From NCBI RefSeq assembly GCF_033568475.1, contig NW_027331833.1, forward strand, positions 62,001-126,000: a stretch of 64,000 bases of DNA. The letters are read 5' to 3'. Positions within the stretch are counted from its first letter, which is position 1. Each line of letters starts with the position of its first letter. Shown piece after piece: positions 10,778 through 20,353 of the stretch. The notes under the pieces are model-generated. The model saw only the letters and a program-made list of their open reading frames with translations, did not search any database and was not told the DNA's origin. The DNA is from Henckelia pumila (lineage: Eukaryota; Streptophyta; Magnoliopsida; Lamiales; Gesneriaceae). Position numbers and translations under genes: made by a program.

Positions 10778-11821
10778 CAAGTTGTTATAGAAGTTTATTG
10801 TAGCCCATTTTAAATTCATTTTAAAACTTTCATTTTTTCCATGTGAGACAGGGGTCTCACAATCACCCATCCTGCCTGACTCATCCATCAGCACCGGGAA
10901 TCTACAGATGGCTCCTACAGGTTCAAGAGGTGGCTCCCGTCATGTAGCACTTTGCCTCGCAGGTTCAAGAGGTGGCTCCCACACACGTAGCACTTTGTCC
11001 CGCATATCACTTATTTCCCGGGGTCTGCCCGCTGGTGACCGTCTCTGATACCATTCTGTCACGCCCCGAGCCCGCGCCTGCGCGACTGCACAATGGGCCC
11101 CTATAGCAACTACTTTGTATTCGTCCTCGCTTTACGAAAATGATTAACCCAAGTTGCTATAGAAGTCCATTGTAGCCCATTTTAAACTCATTTTAAACCT
11201 TTCATTTTTTTCACGTGGAACAGGGGTCTCACAATCACCCCTCCTTCAGAACACGACATCCTCATCGCGGCCTGACTGATACCATTATGTCACGCCCGGG
11301 CCCTCGCCTGGGCCTGCGCGACTACACAATGGGCCCCTATAGCAACTACTTCATATTCGTACTCGGTTTACGAAAATTATTAACCCAAGTTGATATAGAA
11401 GTCCATTGTAGCCCATTTTAAACTCATTTTAAAGCTTTCATTTTTCTAATGTGGGACATGGGTCTCACAATCACCCCTCATTCAGAACTCGATGTCCTCT
11501 TTGCGACCTGAAATCTCGATCCACCAGCACCGAGAATCTAGAGGTGGCTCCTACGGGTTCAAGAGGTGGCTCCCGTCATGTAGCACTTTGCCCCGCAGGT
11601 TCAAGAGGTGGCTCCCATGCACGTAGCACTTTGCCCCGTATAGCACTTATCCCACATGGGAAAAATGAAAGGTTTAAAATGAGTTTAAAATGAGCTACAA
11701 TGGACTTTTATTGCAACTTGGTTTAATTATTTTCGTAAAACGAGGACGAATACAAAGTAGTTGCTATAGGGGCCCATTGTGTGCAGTCGCGCAGGGGCGG
11801 GCCTGGGCCCGGGGCGTGACA
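10778..11821. mobile_element. TRIM cluster (tandem small LTRs plus one inverted copy)
   Basis: Short LTR-like units bounded by TGTCACGCC and GGTCTCACA: a partial unit 10778-10861, then 11057-11233 (177 bp) and 11288-11469 (182 bp). Units are separated by short internal segments that include TGATACCAT, a minus-strand primer-binding site. Internal segments repeat AGGTTCAAGAGGTGGCTCC and GTAGCACTTTG several times (10915-11010, 11540-11640). A fourth unit, 11651-11821, is inverted and lacks its outer end. No coding capacity. The arrangement LTR-internal-LTR-internal-LTR is expected from unequal recombination between TRIM copies. Confidence 0.75.
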
Positions 11822-12291
11822 GTTAGTATCAGAGCCGACCTCTCTTAGTACGGTATGGTTCGGGAATGAACCAAGCGGAAGCTGGTGGGCATGTGACGCC
11901 TGGGTCTAATAAGAGGGCGGGGAGTGATCGCCGGTGCCAAGAGGTTGCACGGACAATGAGCGGCTCCTGGCAGGCTTCTAGGCGGAGGGAGACATGAATG
12001 AACCGATCCCATGTCGGAATGAGAGGTATTCTGAGACTGTGTAGGTATGGGACTACACAGTTGAGGAGAGCTTAAAATATTTGATAGAGACTACTCATAT
12101 CAAGAAGATGCATCTTCTTTTCAGGAGCTCATCACATAAGAACTTCAAAGTTAAGCGTGCTTGACTTGGGCCAATTATAGGATGGGTGACCCCCTGGAAA
12201 GTTTCTCAGGGGGCGTGTGAGTGAGGACATAAGCATGCTGGAAAGACTCGTCTTGATACGGTGAGTACAGTCGTCAAATCTGGGACGTTAC
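11822..12291 (+). mobile_element. Cassandra-like TRIM segment with 5S rRNA-derived sequence
   Basis: Begins with GTATCAGAGCCGACC, a primer-site-like stretch following the inverted TRIM LTR, and ends GGGACGTTACA. Positions about 12131-12205 resemble the 3' two thirds of plant 5S rRNA. Recognisable are AAGTTAAGCGTGCTTG (box A region) and GGATGGGTGACCCCCTGG (box C region), followed by a changed tail. Cassandra elements are known for carrying such a pol III promoter in their LTRs. The right edge at 12291 abuts copia-2 RT in mid-frame. Not a functional 5S gene, because the first third is unrecognisable. Confidence 0.75.
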
Positions 12292-12984
12292 AATATCTAC
12301 TAACAATCCCAACAGCATAACAAATATCTGGTCGAGTGCATAGCATATAATACATGAGACTTCCTACAGCCGAAGCATATGGAACGCATTTCATGTATTC
12401 TATTTCACTTTGAGTCTTGGGATTGTGCTCCTTGGACAAGTGAATTCCATGTCTAAAAGGTGTTTGACCTTTCTTGGAATTTTCCATTGTATATCTCACC
12501 AATATTTTATCAATGTATGAAGCTTGAGATAAGGCAATCCGTCTGTTCTTCCTATACCGAAGGATCTGGATACCTAGAACAAAATTTGCTTCTCCCAATT
12601 CCTTCATGTCAAAATGTTGAGACAACCATTTCTTAGCAGATGTCATCACCCCCACATCATTCCCAATCAGTAGGATGTCATCCACATATAACACGAGAAA
12701 AATACCTTGTTATCTAAAACTTTCTTATAGACACAAGGCTCATCAAGATTTTGATCAAAACCATAATCCTTCACAGTTTGATCAAATCCGATGTTCCAAG
12801 ATCTAGACGCTTTCTTAAGTCCATAAAAAGACCTTTTAAGTTTGAATACTTTATGCCCTTGACCATTTTGGATAAAACCATATGGTTGCATCATATAAAT
12901 TCTTTCGTAAAGATTTCCATTGAGAAATGTTGTCTTGACGTCCATTTGCCACACCTCATAATCAAAATGTGTTGCAATGGAATA
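12292..12984 (-). pseudogene. copia-2 reverse transcriptase, truncated
   Basis: Minus-strand RT of a Ty1/copia element. It contains WQMDVKTTFLNGNLYE, SFYGLKKASRSW, then the catalytic LYVDDILLIGND (near 12690) and MKELGEANFVLGIQI, ending ICYAVGIVSRY at 12292 where the Cassandra-like segment starts. One frameshift separates 12954-12667 from 12694-12206, just before YVDD. The catalytic Asp pair is intact but RNase H and the 3' LTR are absent. The upstream edge is a deletion junction with the protease (see 12985-14045). Copying function is lost. Confidence 0.9.
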
Positions 12985-14045
12985 ACATAAATCAAATTTC
13001 TAGTAATGTCAGGAACATAATAACAATTTCTCAAAACCAAATGTTTCTTATTCCCAAAATAAAGATAAACGACTCCAACAGCTCTTGCAGATATCACAGC
13101 TCCTGTGCCAACTCTAAGAGTGTGTTCCCCTTCATTGAGTTCTTTGGTTACTTGGAACCCCTGCAATGTATTGCATATATGATTAGTGGCTCCAAAATCT
13201 ACATTCCAAGTATCAGTAGAATCAACCACTAAACAAGAAAAAAATAAATGATAACTCACCACCACCTTGCTTTTTGGAAGCTAGGTATTCTTGGCAATTC
13301 CTCTTCCAATGACCCTTCTCTCCACAATGAAAACATTTTCCTTTGGGCTTGCCATCTATTTTGACCTTCTTTGCCTTTTGCTGAGGACCCTTCTTGTTGG
13401 GTTTTTTCTTCTTATTATTTCCAATTTTACTTTTCGGTTTGGAATATGATGGTCCAACAGAAGCAACATCAAGTCCATCACTACTTTGAGTTTTAAGAAC
13501 ACTTTCAGCATTTTGGAGTTCCTTCATCAACTCAGTCAGAGACATGTTTAGCTTGTTCATATTATAGCTAACCTTAAATTGTGAGAACATCTCAGGGAGA
13601 ATCTCAAGTGCCATGTCAACCTGAGTCTCTGATTTGATTTTAGCCCCTAAAACCTCAACCACATTGAATTGACCGATCAATGCAATCATATGATCCCTCA
13701 CGGGCGTCCCAAGTTTCATGCGCATGTTCATAATGTTCCTAATGGTCGCTTGACATGCCTGGCGTCCTTGATGCTCAAACATTTCCTGAAGGCTTTCCAT
13801 GATTTTTACCGCGATTTTCATATTCTGATGTTTTTGTTGCAACACATTTGAGATGGATCTCAAAATATAGCAACGAGTCATCTCAACAGAATAGATCCAC
13901 TTATCATAAGAATGCTTTTTTGCAGCAGTGGACTCCGCCGTAGGCACCGAGGGACATTGTTCAGTAAGCACATATTTATGTTTCTCCGCAGTTAATACAA
14001 TCATCAATTGCGTTTCCAATCAATGTAATTTTCCCCAACTAGTTG
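12985..14045 (-). pseudogene. copia-2 gag and protease, integrase deleted
   Basis: Gag: 14019-13222 carries LMIVLTAEKHKYVLTEQCP, the UBN2 region (MRMKLGTPVRDHMIALIGQF, LTELMKELQNAE), a Lys-rich stretch and an intact CX2CX4HX4C knuckle CFHCGEKGHWKRNC (near 13305-13345). Protease: 13265 onward reads TWNVDFGATNHICN, where the active-site DSG has become DFG, then YYVPDITRNLIYV. At about 12985 the frame jumps straight to RT text (ATHFDYEVWQMDV), so GAG-pre-integrase, the whole integrase and the RT start are missing, roughly 2 kb in a normal element. The gag N-terminus is split from its start codon by the solo LTR at 14046-15635 (start at 15685), and there is a frameshift near 14000. Confidence 0.9.
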
Positions 14046-14194
14046 TGTAGTAACCCGTATCGAGAATTAATGATTAATGGGTAATTAATCAAGTAATCAT
14101 GTTTAGATTAAGTAAAACATGATTAAGGGAATTCCAAATGAATTAACGGAGTCCAGGAATGAATCCAGAGCACTCGAATTAGTGGGAAAGGTTC

Positions 14195-14540
14195 GGGAGG
14201 ATCGGACGATCCGAACTAAGTTCGGAGGATCCGAACGTGAACGAAGCCAAGGATCGGAGGCCCGAGAAGTTCGGACGACCCGAAGTCCCACCGGACGATC
14301 CGAACGTGAACAAGGAGACGTGTATTCATATCATCGGATGGCTGACATCATGGGTGACGTAATATTGAGTTCAGACGACCCGAAGAGCCAGTTCGGACCA
14401 TCCGAACAGTGTATTGGACAGGTGCATGGTTGCATGCGATTGGTTTGACACGTGGCAAAGATCGGACGATCCATTGAGGCAATCGGATGGTCGGAAGCAG
14501 ATCGGACGCTCCGAAGGCGTGATCGGACGGCCCGATCGTG
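14195..14540. repeat. TCGGA-NNN-TCCGA palindrome cluster, Ty3-like solo LTR
   Basis: At least ten copies or near-copies, including ATCGGACGATCCGAAC near 14198, TTCGGAGGATCCGAAC near 14220, CCGGACGATCCGAAC near 14291, TTCGGACCATCCGAAC near 14391 and ATCGGACGGCCCGATC near 14521. The last ends a few bases before the TATA box. Same core as the copia-1 cluster although the LTRs are otherwise unrelated. Confidence 0.85.
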
Positions 14541-14543
14541 TCC

Positions 14544-14550
14544 TATAAAT
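14544..14550 (+). promoter_or_regulatory. TATA box of the solo LTR
   Basis: TATAAAT directly after the last palindrome of the cluster; a short leader with ATGAGGTCCGAGCTC follows. Confidence 0.65.
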
Positions 14551-15635
14551 ATGAGGTCCGAGCTCTTCATTCGTGCAAATTCCGATTTCCTCTCCTTCGC
14601 CCGCGTGGCTCTATTTTAGGGTTTTGGGTACTCTTATTTTAGAGTCAGAGTAGGAAATATATTTTAGTATAGTCAGACAGTGTCTGACATAGTAGCGGAG
14701 CAGTGCTCGTGTAGCGGAGTCGTGCTCGAGGCTGTGGAGCTGCAACAGGGGTGTATCCCTAGTTTTGGGATAGTCGCCATCAGTGGGCTGACGACGGATG
14801 CAGGTATAGCTATGGTCTCCTTAAAATATTTAGGAGTATGCAATAGCTTAGTTAAGGCTTTTAGAGCTTAATGAATGATGCATGGATATTTGCATTGTAG
14901 AGTTGATGATAGGCTCGGAACCTAGAGTGGGACTGCTAGGACTGCCTGTATTAAGGTACGTAAGTACTGACTGAGATAGCCAGAGGGTTTGCATGATTAT
15001 ATGTTGCATTTGTGTGTCATATTATTATGCAGCATGTGCATATCATATTGTGTCTGTCCATATTTTGAGATGAGTCATGTAGGGCCGCTCAGCCCTGTTC
15101 GGACGGTAGATGTCGAGCGCCCCACGACCGACGGGTTAGCCGGCACTGGCATCTAAAAGACACGGTCTACGTCCATGAGGAATGAGCAGTGTACGCAGGG
15201 TTTGCTCCCCGGGTTGTACCACTCATGTCCTAGGCGCCATTACTGAGCAGTTGTATACAGTTATCCCAGATATGGATACCCTGTCATTTGAATGCATCAT
15301 ATTTGTATGTTTTACCCGTGCTTTTGTATTGAGCTTAGAGTTCACGTCCAGTATTTTTTGTGTATCTGGACACCCCATTCGACGGGGCAGGTGTAGGTGC
15401 AGGATTGAGCACCAGGAGCTTGGAGTAGCCAGTGACCAGGAAAGACATCAAGATTAGCTATAGGTCTTCGCCCTTTAGGCTTATTTATTTGATTGGGTTG
15501 TATAATCGAATTTTATTAACCGGTTGTATTCTGTCGGTCTGCTTTTATTTAAGTCTTCCGCAGCCATTTATTTAATGCATGCTTAATTATGCTCATAACT
15601 CTGATTAGGTAGTGGATCCGGGTTTGGTCGCTACA

Positions 15636-15685
15636 AGTTGGTTGTTTGTTAAAAGCATGGACAATGGCAGTGAATTTGAAGACAT
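15636..15685 (-). pseudogene. first codons of copia-2 gag
   Basis: Minus strand from the ATG at 15685: MSSNSLPLSMLLTNNQ, then the solo LTR. The remainder of gag resumes at 14045. This start is chosen because copia gags of this type begin with a short Ser-rich stretch before the LxGENYxxW motif, which is visible just inside 14045. Confidence 0.8.
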
Positions 15686-17390
15686 TTTTCTGAAATTAAA
15701 ATAAATTGAATGAGCAACACATACAATAAATAAAATGATATGTGTTATGCATGAAAAATGCATGAGTAGACCCAAAAAACTACTACAACACAACAATGAC
15801 CTAAAACTCCAAAATCAAAGTATACTCTTCTTTAGAAAAAGTAAATACGATTTATAGCTAGGCTGGGACCCTCTCACTAAATTCAATATATCTAGCATCT
15901 CATGCAATATTAATTTTGTATTGCTTGATTTTGGCCATAAAAAATACATTGTTTGACTATTCTATAGGAATTTCTCACAATGTCATTGACTTAAGTGTAT
16001 ACCTTTATATTGATTATTTTTCAAGTACTTAATTAATTATGTCACCTATAGGATGATCAAAATTAATTTTACTTTAAAAATATCATCACGTTGGGTCCAA
16101 TCAAGTAACCAAAATAATGCAGCCCTCAAATAGGGAGACCAATGAAAATTGGCACGAGGCATACACAAATTCTTACTAATGGACTAATAAGGGAGACCAT
16201 GGGCTCATATAAAATGCACCCCTCACACTTAATAATATTTTGAAAATTAATTTTGGGTTTTATTCGATTAATAACATCCTAAGTATTTTAACTCATAAAA
16301 TAGTTCAATTATTAATCAAAATATTTATTTTCTATATATAAAAATAGAAAATAAATAAAATTTTTATTTTATGCATGACAATGTAGTACCTAAAGCAGTT
16401 TTTATGAAATCTACATGTCATGATACATGAATAACATATAATGCACATAATAATTAAAACAATAAGCATTAAATAAACAAAAACAAATTTATGGTTCATC
16501 CTAGACACAAAATACAAATAAATTAATTGAATCATAAAATGGTCCAATTCTTCAATTTAAATGCCTTTGTATCCAGCCTAGATTTTAGTCCAAAACAATA
16601 ACCAAGGCCCAAAACAGAAACCCATGAATCGCGACCCGGTTCATAGCTCACGACCCGAATAATCATGGACCAAAACCCACGACCCACAAACCGGTTCTCT
16701 CTTTTGCCCTAGGCGACGCTGCCTCCATGTCCGACTAGCCGCCGCCGCCGCCGGAAAAACACCATGAGAAGATGCCTGGATTTCCGGTACGCCACTCACC
16801 GATAATTCCACCGTGACATCTCCATTGCTTCTTATTCGAAGCAATGAGTCAAAATTTTCCAGATGCAGCGCAGCCATGGTCGCGCCTGCTTCTTCCTACC
16901 TGCGCCGTCGAAGTTCAACGCATGGGAAAAAAACGCTGGACACCGGTCGAAGACTTCCCGAGGCTTTGTAATGTCTTGGCTTGCCTCTGCGATTCAGATC
17001 TGGGGCTTCCATGGAGGAATTCGTAAATTGCAGAACAGGCCCTTGATTTGTTGAAGAAGATACAATCTGGTCCCTTGAGTCCTTGGATTGCAGATTGACC
17101 CTCCAAAAGTTTGAATAGTGGCAGAAAAATCCAGTTTTGAAAATTACAATAAAATTGCAACAAAATAAACATGGGGAAACATGGAGTCATAATCCACCCC
17201 CTTGGTTACAGACTCGATAATTACGAAATACAATTTCATCAAAATCTAGGACCATTAACTGTTCAAAAATTATATTCATTCAAACCACAATGACATAAAT
17301 CTAACACCGCTTTAAACTAAAACATGCGTATAAAATTAATTAATTCAAAATACGCAAAACACTATCAAAACCTGTGGCTCTGATATCATA
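15686..17390 (-). other. copia-2 leader and primer-binding site
   Basis: About 1.7 kb of non-coding sequence between the gag start and the LTR. On the minus strand the primer site reads TGATATCAGAGCC (17376-17388), one base off the usual TGGTATCAGAGCC. The only GC-rich patch (16620-16900) has short chance frames without recognisable domains. Confidence 0.7.
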
Positions 17391-18136
17391 TGTTAGCCAA
17401 GACTGAGAAAATCGAATCACAAAAATTAATTTTATGTGATTCCAATGATCTCATAAAACATGATCATGATTGTTTTACGTATTTAACACGAATTAATTAA
17501 TTAAACACACAAAGAAATTGAGATTACCCTTGAAGCGACTTTAACGTTGTCTTATCTGCTACAGATCTGCAACTCAAAGCTTCAAACCTTCAAGTCTTCT
17601 CTGATGTTCTCTCAAACTCAAACGTAGGATAATTGTGTGTGGTCTCAACTTTCTATCAGACTACGTTATATAAATTAGTGTAAAAATAAAAGAAAATTTC
17701 AAAAATATGGAATTATCTCCTTTCCATAAATTAAAAGATTATCAAATCGTATCATATCTTATCGTATCGGTAAAGTTTTAATTCAAACTTTCCATAGATA
17801 AAGATACTATAATCATATTAATTTATTCCTACGAATTTCATAAATTATAACTCATATAATTTATTCGAGTTTATATTCGAGCCACCAAAGGGACCTGATC
17901 GGATCCAATTAAATTAAGCTCCAATAAATTAATTTAATCTAATCAATTCATGATTAATCAAGATAATTTATTAATCTTATTCTACTCCACTAAAAGAACA
18001 AGATTGCACTCTTAATTTAATTGAAATTACTGAAGCATAAAATCAATAATTACATCTTCATATTGATCGACACAACAGACCACCAATATTAGGTTATAAA
18101 TCCAAGAGGTGTCCATCCCAAAACTCTTGTCTATTG

Positions 18137-18998
18137 CAGTTTTTTCGGAACCGGACCGGATCGGACCGGCGGGTTCGACTGGTTCGACTGGGAACCGGTC
18201 GCCGGACCGGTCCGTCCGACCCCAAAAATCGAAAAACCGGTCCAACCGGTTCTTTTTCAACCGGTTGAACCGGTTTTTCGATATATTTTTTTTAAATTTT
18301 TTTTTATTTTTAAACTTTAGATTTAATATTTTTATATATAAATACATTATTATTTGAAATTTCTACTTCATTTAAAAAAATATTTTAATAATTATTGGTT
18401 TTTTAAAAAATAAATAATTTATTATTTAAATAAGTTATGACTATAATTGATATTTTAAATATATTTACATATTTATTTAGCTTTCAAACTATGTAAAATA
18501 TATTTTATGTCTATTTATATAATTTTTGAGTTTTTAAAATTCCAAAATATATTATTTATTATATTAAGGGAAAACTGCAAATTTGGTTCTGTATGTTCGT
18601 CACTTTGCGATTTTGGTCCTCTAAGTTTTCATATTTCAGTTTTAGTGTTGTATGTTCCGATTTTTGGCAATTTAGGTCCTTTTTATTCGAAAATGCTTAC
18701 GTGTCATTGTACACATCAGCTCCACATCAGCAATGAATTGGTGCCACATCAGCGCCACGTCGGAAAAAAGGACTAAAATTGCCAAAAAAATAAAGATAGC
18801 GAACTAAAACTGAAACCTGAAAATATAAAGGACTGAAATCGCAAAGTGACAAACATACAGGACCAAAAAAGCAATTTTACCTTATATTAAATTATATAAA
18901 CGGTTTTCCGGTTTGACCGTTCGGTTAAAACGATCCGACCGGTTGAACCATTTTTTTAAGTAAACCGGTTCGATCCCGATCTGGTTATGAAAACACTG
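18137..18998. mobile_element. non-autonomous hAT-type element (862 bp)
   Basis: Terminal text CAGTTTTTTC at the left and GAAAACACTG at the right (imperfect inverted repeats). Exact 8-bp duplication GTCTATTG at 18129-18136 and 18999-19006. Subterminal zones are packed with CCGGTT/AACCGG blocks (18150-18275, 18900-18980). No transposase. The empty site is visible at 27455-27480. Confidence 0.9.
18568..18881. mobile_element. Mutator-type MITE, copy A (314 bp)
   Basis: Long imperfect inverted repeats: GGGAAAACTGC... at the left, GGTAAAATTGC... when the right end is read backwards, both continuing into GTCACTTTGCGATTT. Exact 9-bp duplication TTATATTAA at 18559-18567 and 18882-18890, as expected for MULE-type elements. 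Sits inside the hAT-type element. Can fold into a near full-length hairpin. Copy B is at 43215-43502. Confidence 0.9.
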
Positions 18999-19074
18999 GT
19001 CTATTGGGTGTTGTGACCTGTGAGATTATAAGTAACTCTTTGTTAGTTAATATTCAATGTGGAATATTGTAACG

Positions 19075-20353
19075 CTCTTCCCGAAATCACGGAATCTTAA
19101 TTCGAGATTCTATATCATCATATTCAATTGCACATTATGTTCTTACTGATCTAATTTAATCGCTTCTTATCATCAATTCTTCTACTAATCTGTATTCGAT
19201 TATTGCATCATCATCTATCATGCAACATAAACAGATATTTCAATACGAACAAAATCATCTTCTGTTTCAGTTCATCGAAACAATAGTTCCATTCTTCAGT
19301 TCAATTCACACAATCTCTTTTCGTGATCATATAATAAGCTTTCAGCTATCATGAATCTATTGCACCAATAATAGACAGGTCAAAACAAAATAAATCTGTT
19401 ACCTGAAATTTCATTCTCAGGTGCAATTTCATCCTGATTCTCTGTATACTTCTGGAATATAAATTGTAGCTAAATATGTGTTTTTCTCACACACCGTAGC
19501 ATCTTTACAATTTCAGTCCTTTTGCTTCATCATTCAGCTTCAGTTCTATTAAACAAGACTATGTCTTTCATAACATACTTCAGTCGTCAGCATTTATTCA
19601 GACCTATTTTTCGAATTCAAGCCATAACTAAACAACTCAATCTTGAGCTTCTGGTCATTTACAATTCAAAGAATTATAATAGGCTTGAATCTAACAAGAC
19701 ATTCTTCAATACTCAAAATATTCAGCTTCTAAAAGGTATATGTTTTTTTTTCCTTCTCATCATTTCTATCTGTTGTGGCAAAGAACTATAAACAAAAATC
19801 ATGTTCTAAGCACTTACCAACAAATTAATATACCTCTGTTCTTTCATCATTTCTTCATCAAAATTCATCAGCTGATTGCTAGGTTTCGAAGTTGATAGAC
19901 AGTCAATCTGATACATCATATCACGTTCTTCAGAACAACTTCTACCTGCAATACATCTATTCATTCGCTGATATTCTGTTCTGTTCAATCAGAGATACTT
20001 CTTTCAGCTGAGCAAGAATACAGTTCTGTTCAATCTGACCATGCCATTCTGTTCAGTCTGGCCATACAACTCTGTCAGTCTGGGGTGCTTACATCACCCA
20101 AAGAACACTGTTCTCTTCGATTCTAGGTGCTTACATCACCCGGGGAAATTCTTATAATAACATCGATAAGAATTTAAAAATTTACAAATCAGTAAATTAC
20201 TCAATTCAATTTCAAAAGTAGATCAAGATCACATGCAATTTATTAAATCATCGAATCAAATACTGCATAATCATGCAATACTATAAATGCATGTGACTCA
20301 CTCTACCCCGCTCAGCTTCGATCTCAGTCTAGAATCTACGCTCTGATACCACC
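19075..20353 (-). other. leader of a truncated LTR retrotransposon, with primer-binding site
   Basis: Minus-strand TGGTATCAGAG at 20342-20352 directly follows an LTR end. The 1.27 kb beyond it is non-coding with CT-rich stretches (repeated CAGTCTGG and TTCTGTTC near 20010-20100). Internal coding regions and the 3' LTR are missing; the leader abuts the copia-2 LTR near 19075. Confidence 0.6.

Larger units (their letters stand above)
14046..15635 (+). mobile_element. solo LTR (1590 bp) inserted in copia-2 gag
   Basis: Begins TGTAGTAACCCG and ends GGTCGCTACA. Flanked by AGTTG at 14041-14045 and 15636-15640, an exact 5-bp target duplication. Removing it and one AGTTG rejoins copia-2 gag in a plausible frame. 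No internal region, so it is the product of LTR-LTR recombination. The sequence style suggests Ty3/gypsy. It contains a TATA box (14544-14550) and, upstream of it, a TCGGA/TCCGA palindrome cluster. Confidence 0.93.
17391..19074 (-). repeat. copia-2 5' LTR, split by a hAT-type element
   Basis: On the minus strand it should run from about 19074 (TGTTACAATATTCC-like) to the ...GGCTAACA end at 17391, next to the primer site. Without the inserted element it is about 814 bp. The segment 18085-18136 plus 19007-19074 is also present, uninterrupted, at 27410-27529, which supports the joins. The outer end is less certain because similarity to the 27.5 kb copy continues for a few bases beyond it. Confidence 0.65.

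Noticed and set aside
11451..11693. Short frames in the TRIM cluster
   Set aside because: They follow the repeated non-coding TRIM internal segments and recur with the repeat; not genes.
12131..12210. Functional 5S rRNA gene
   Set aside because: Only box A and box C regions match; the first part of 5S is absent and the tail is changed, as in Cassandra LTRs.
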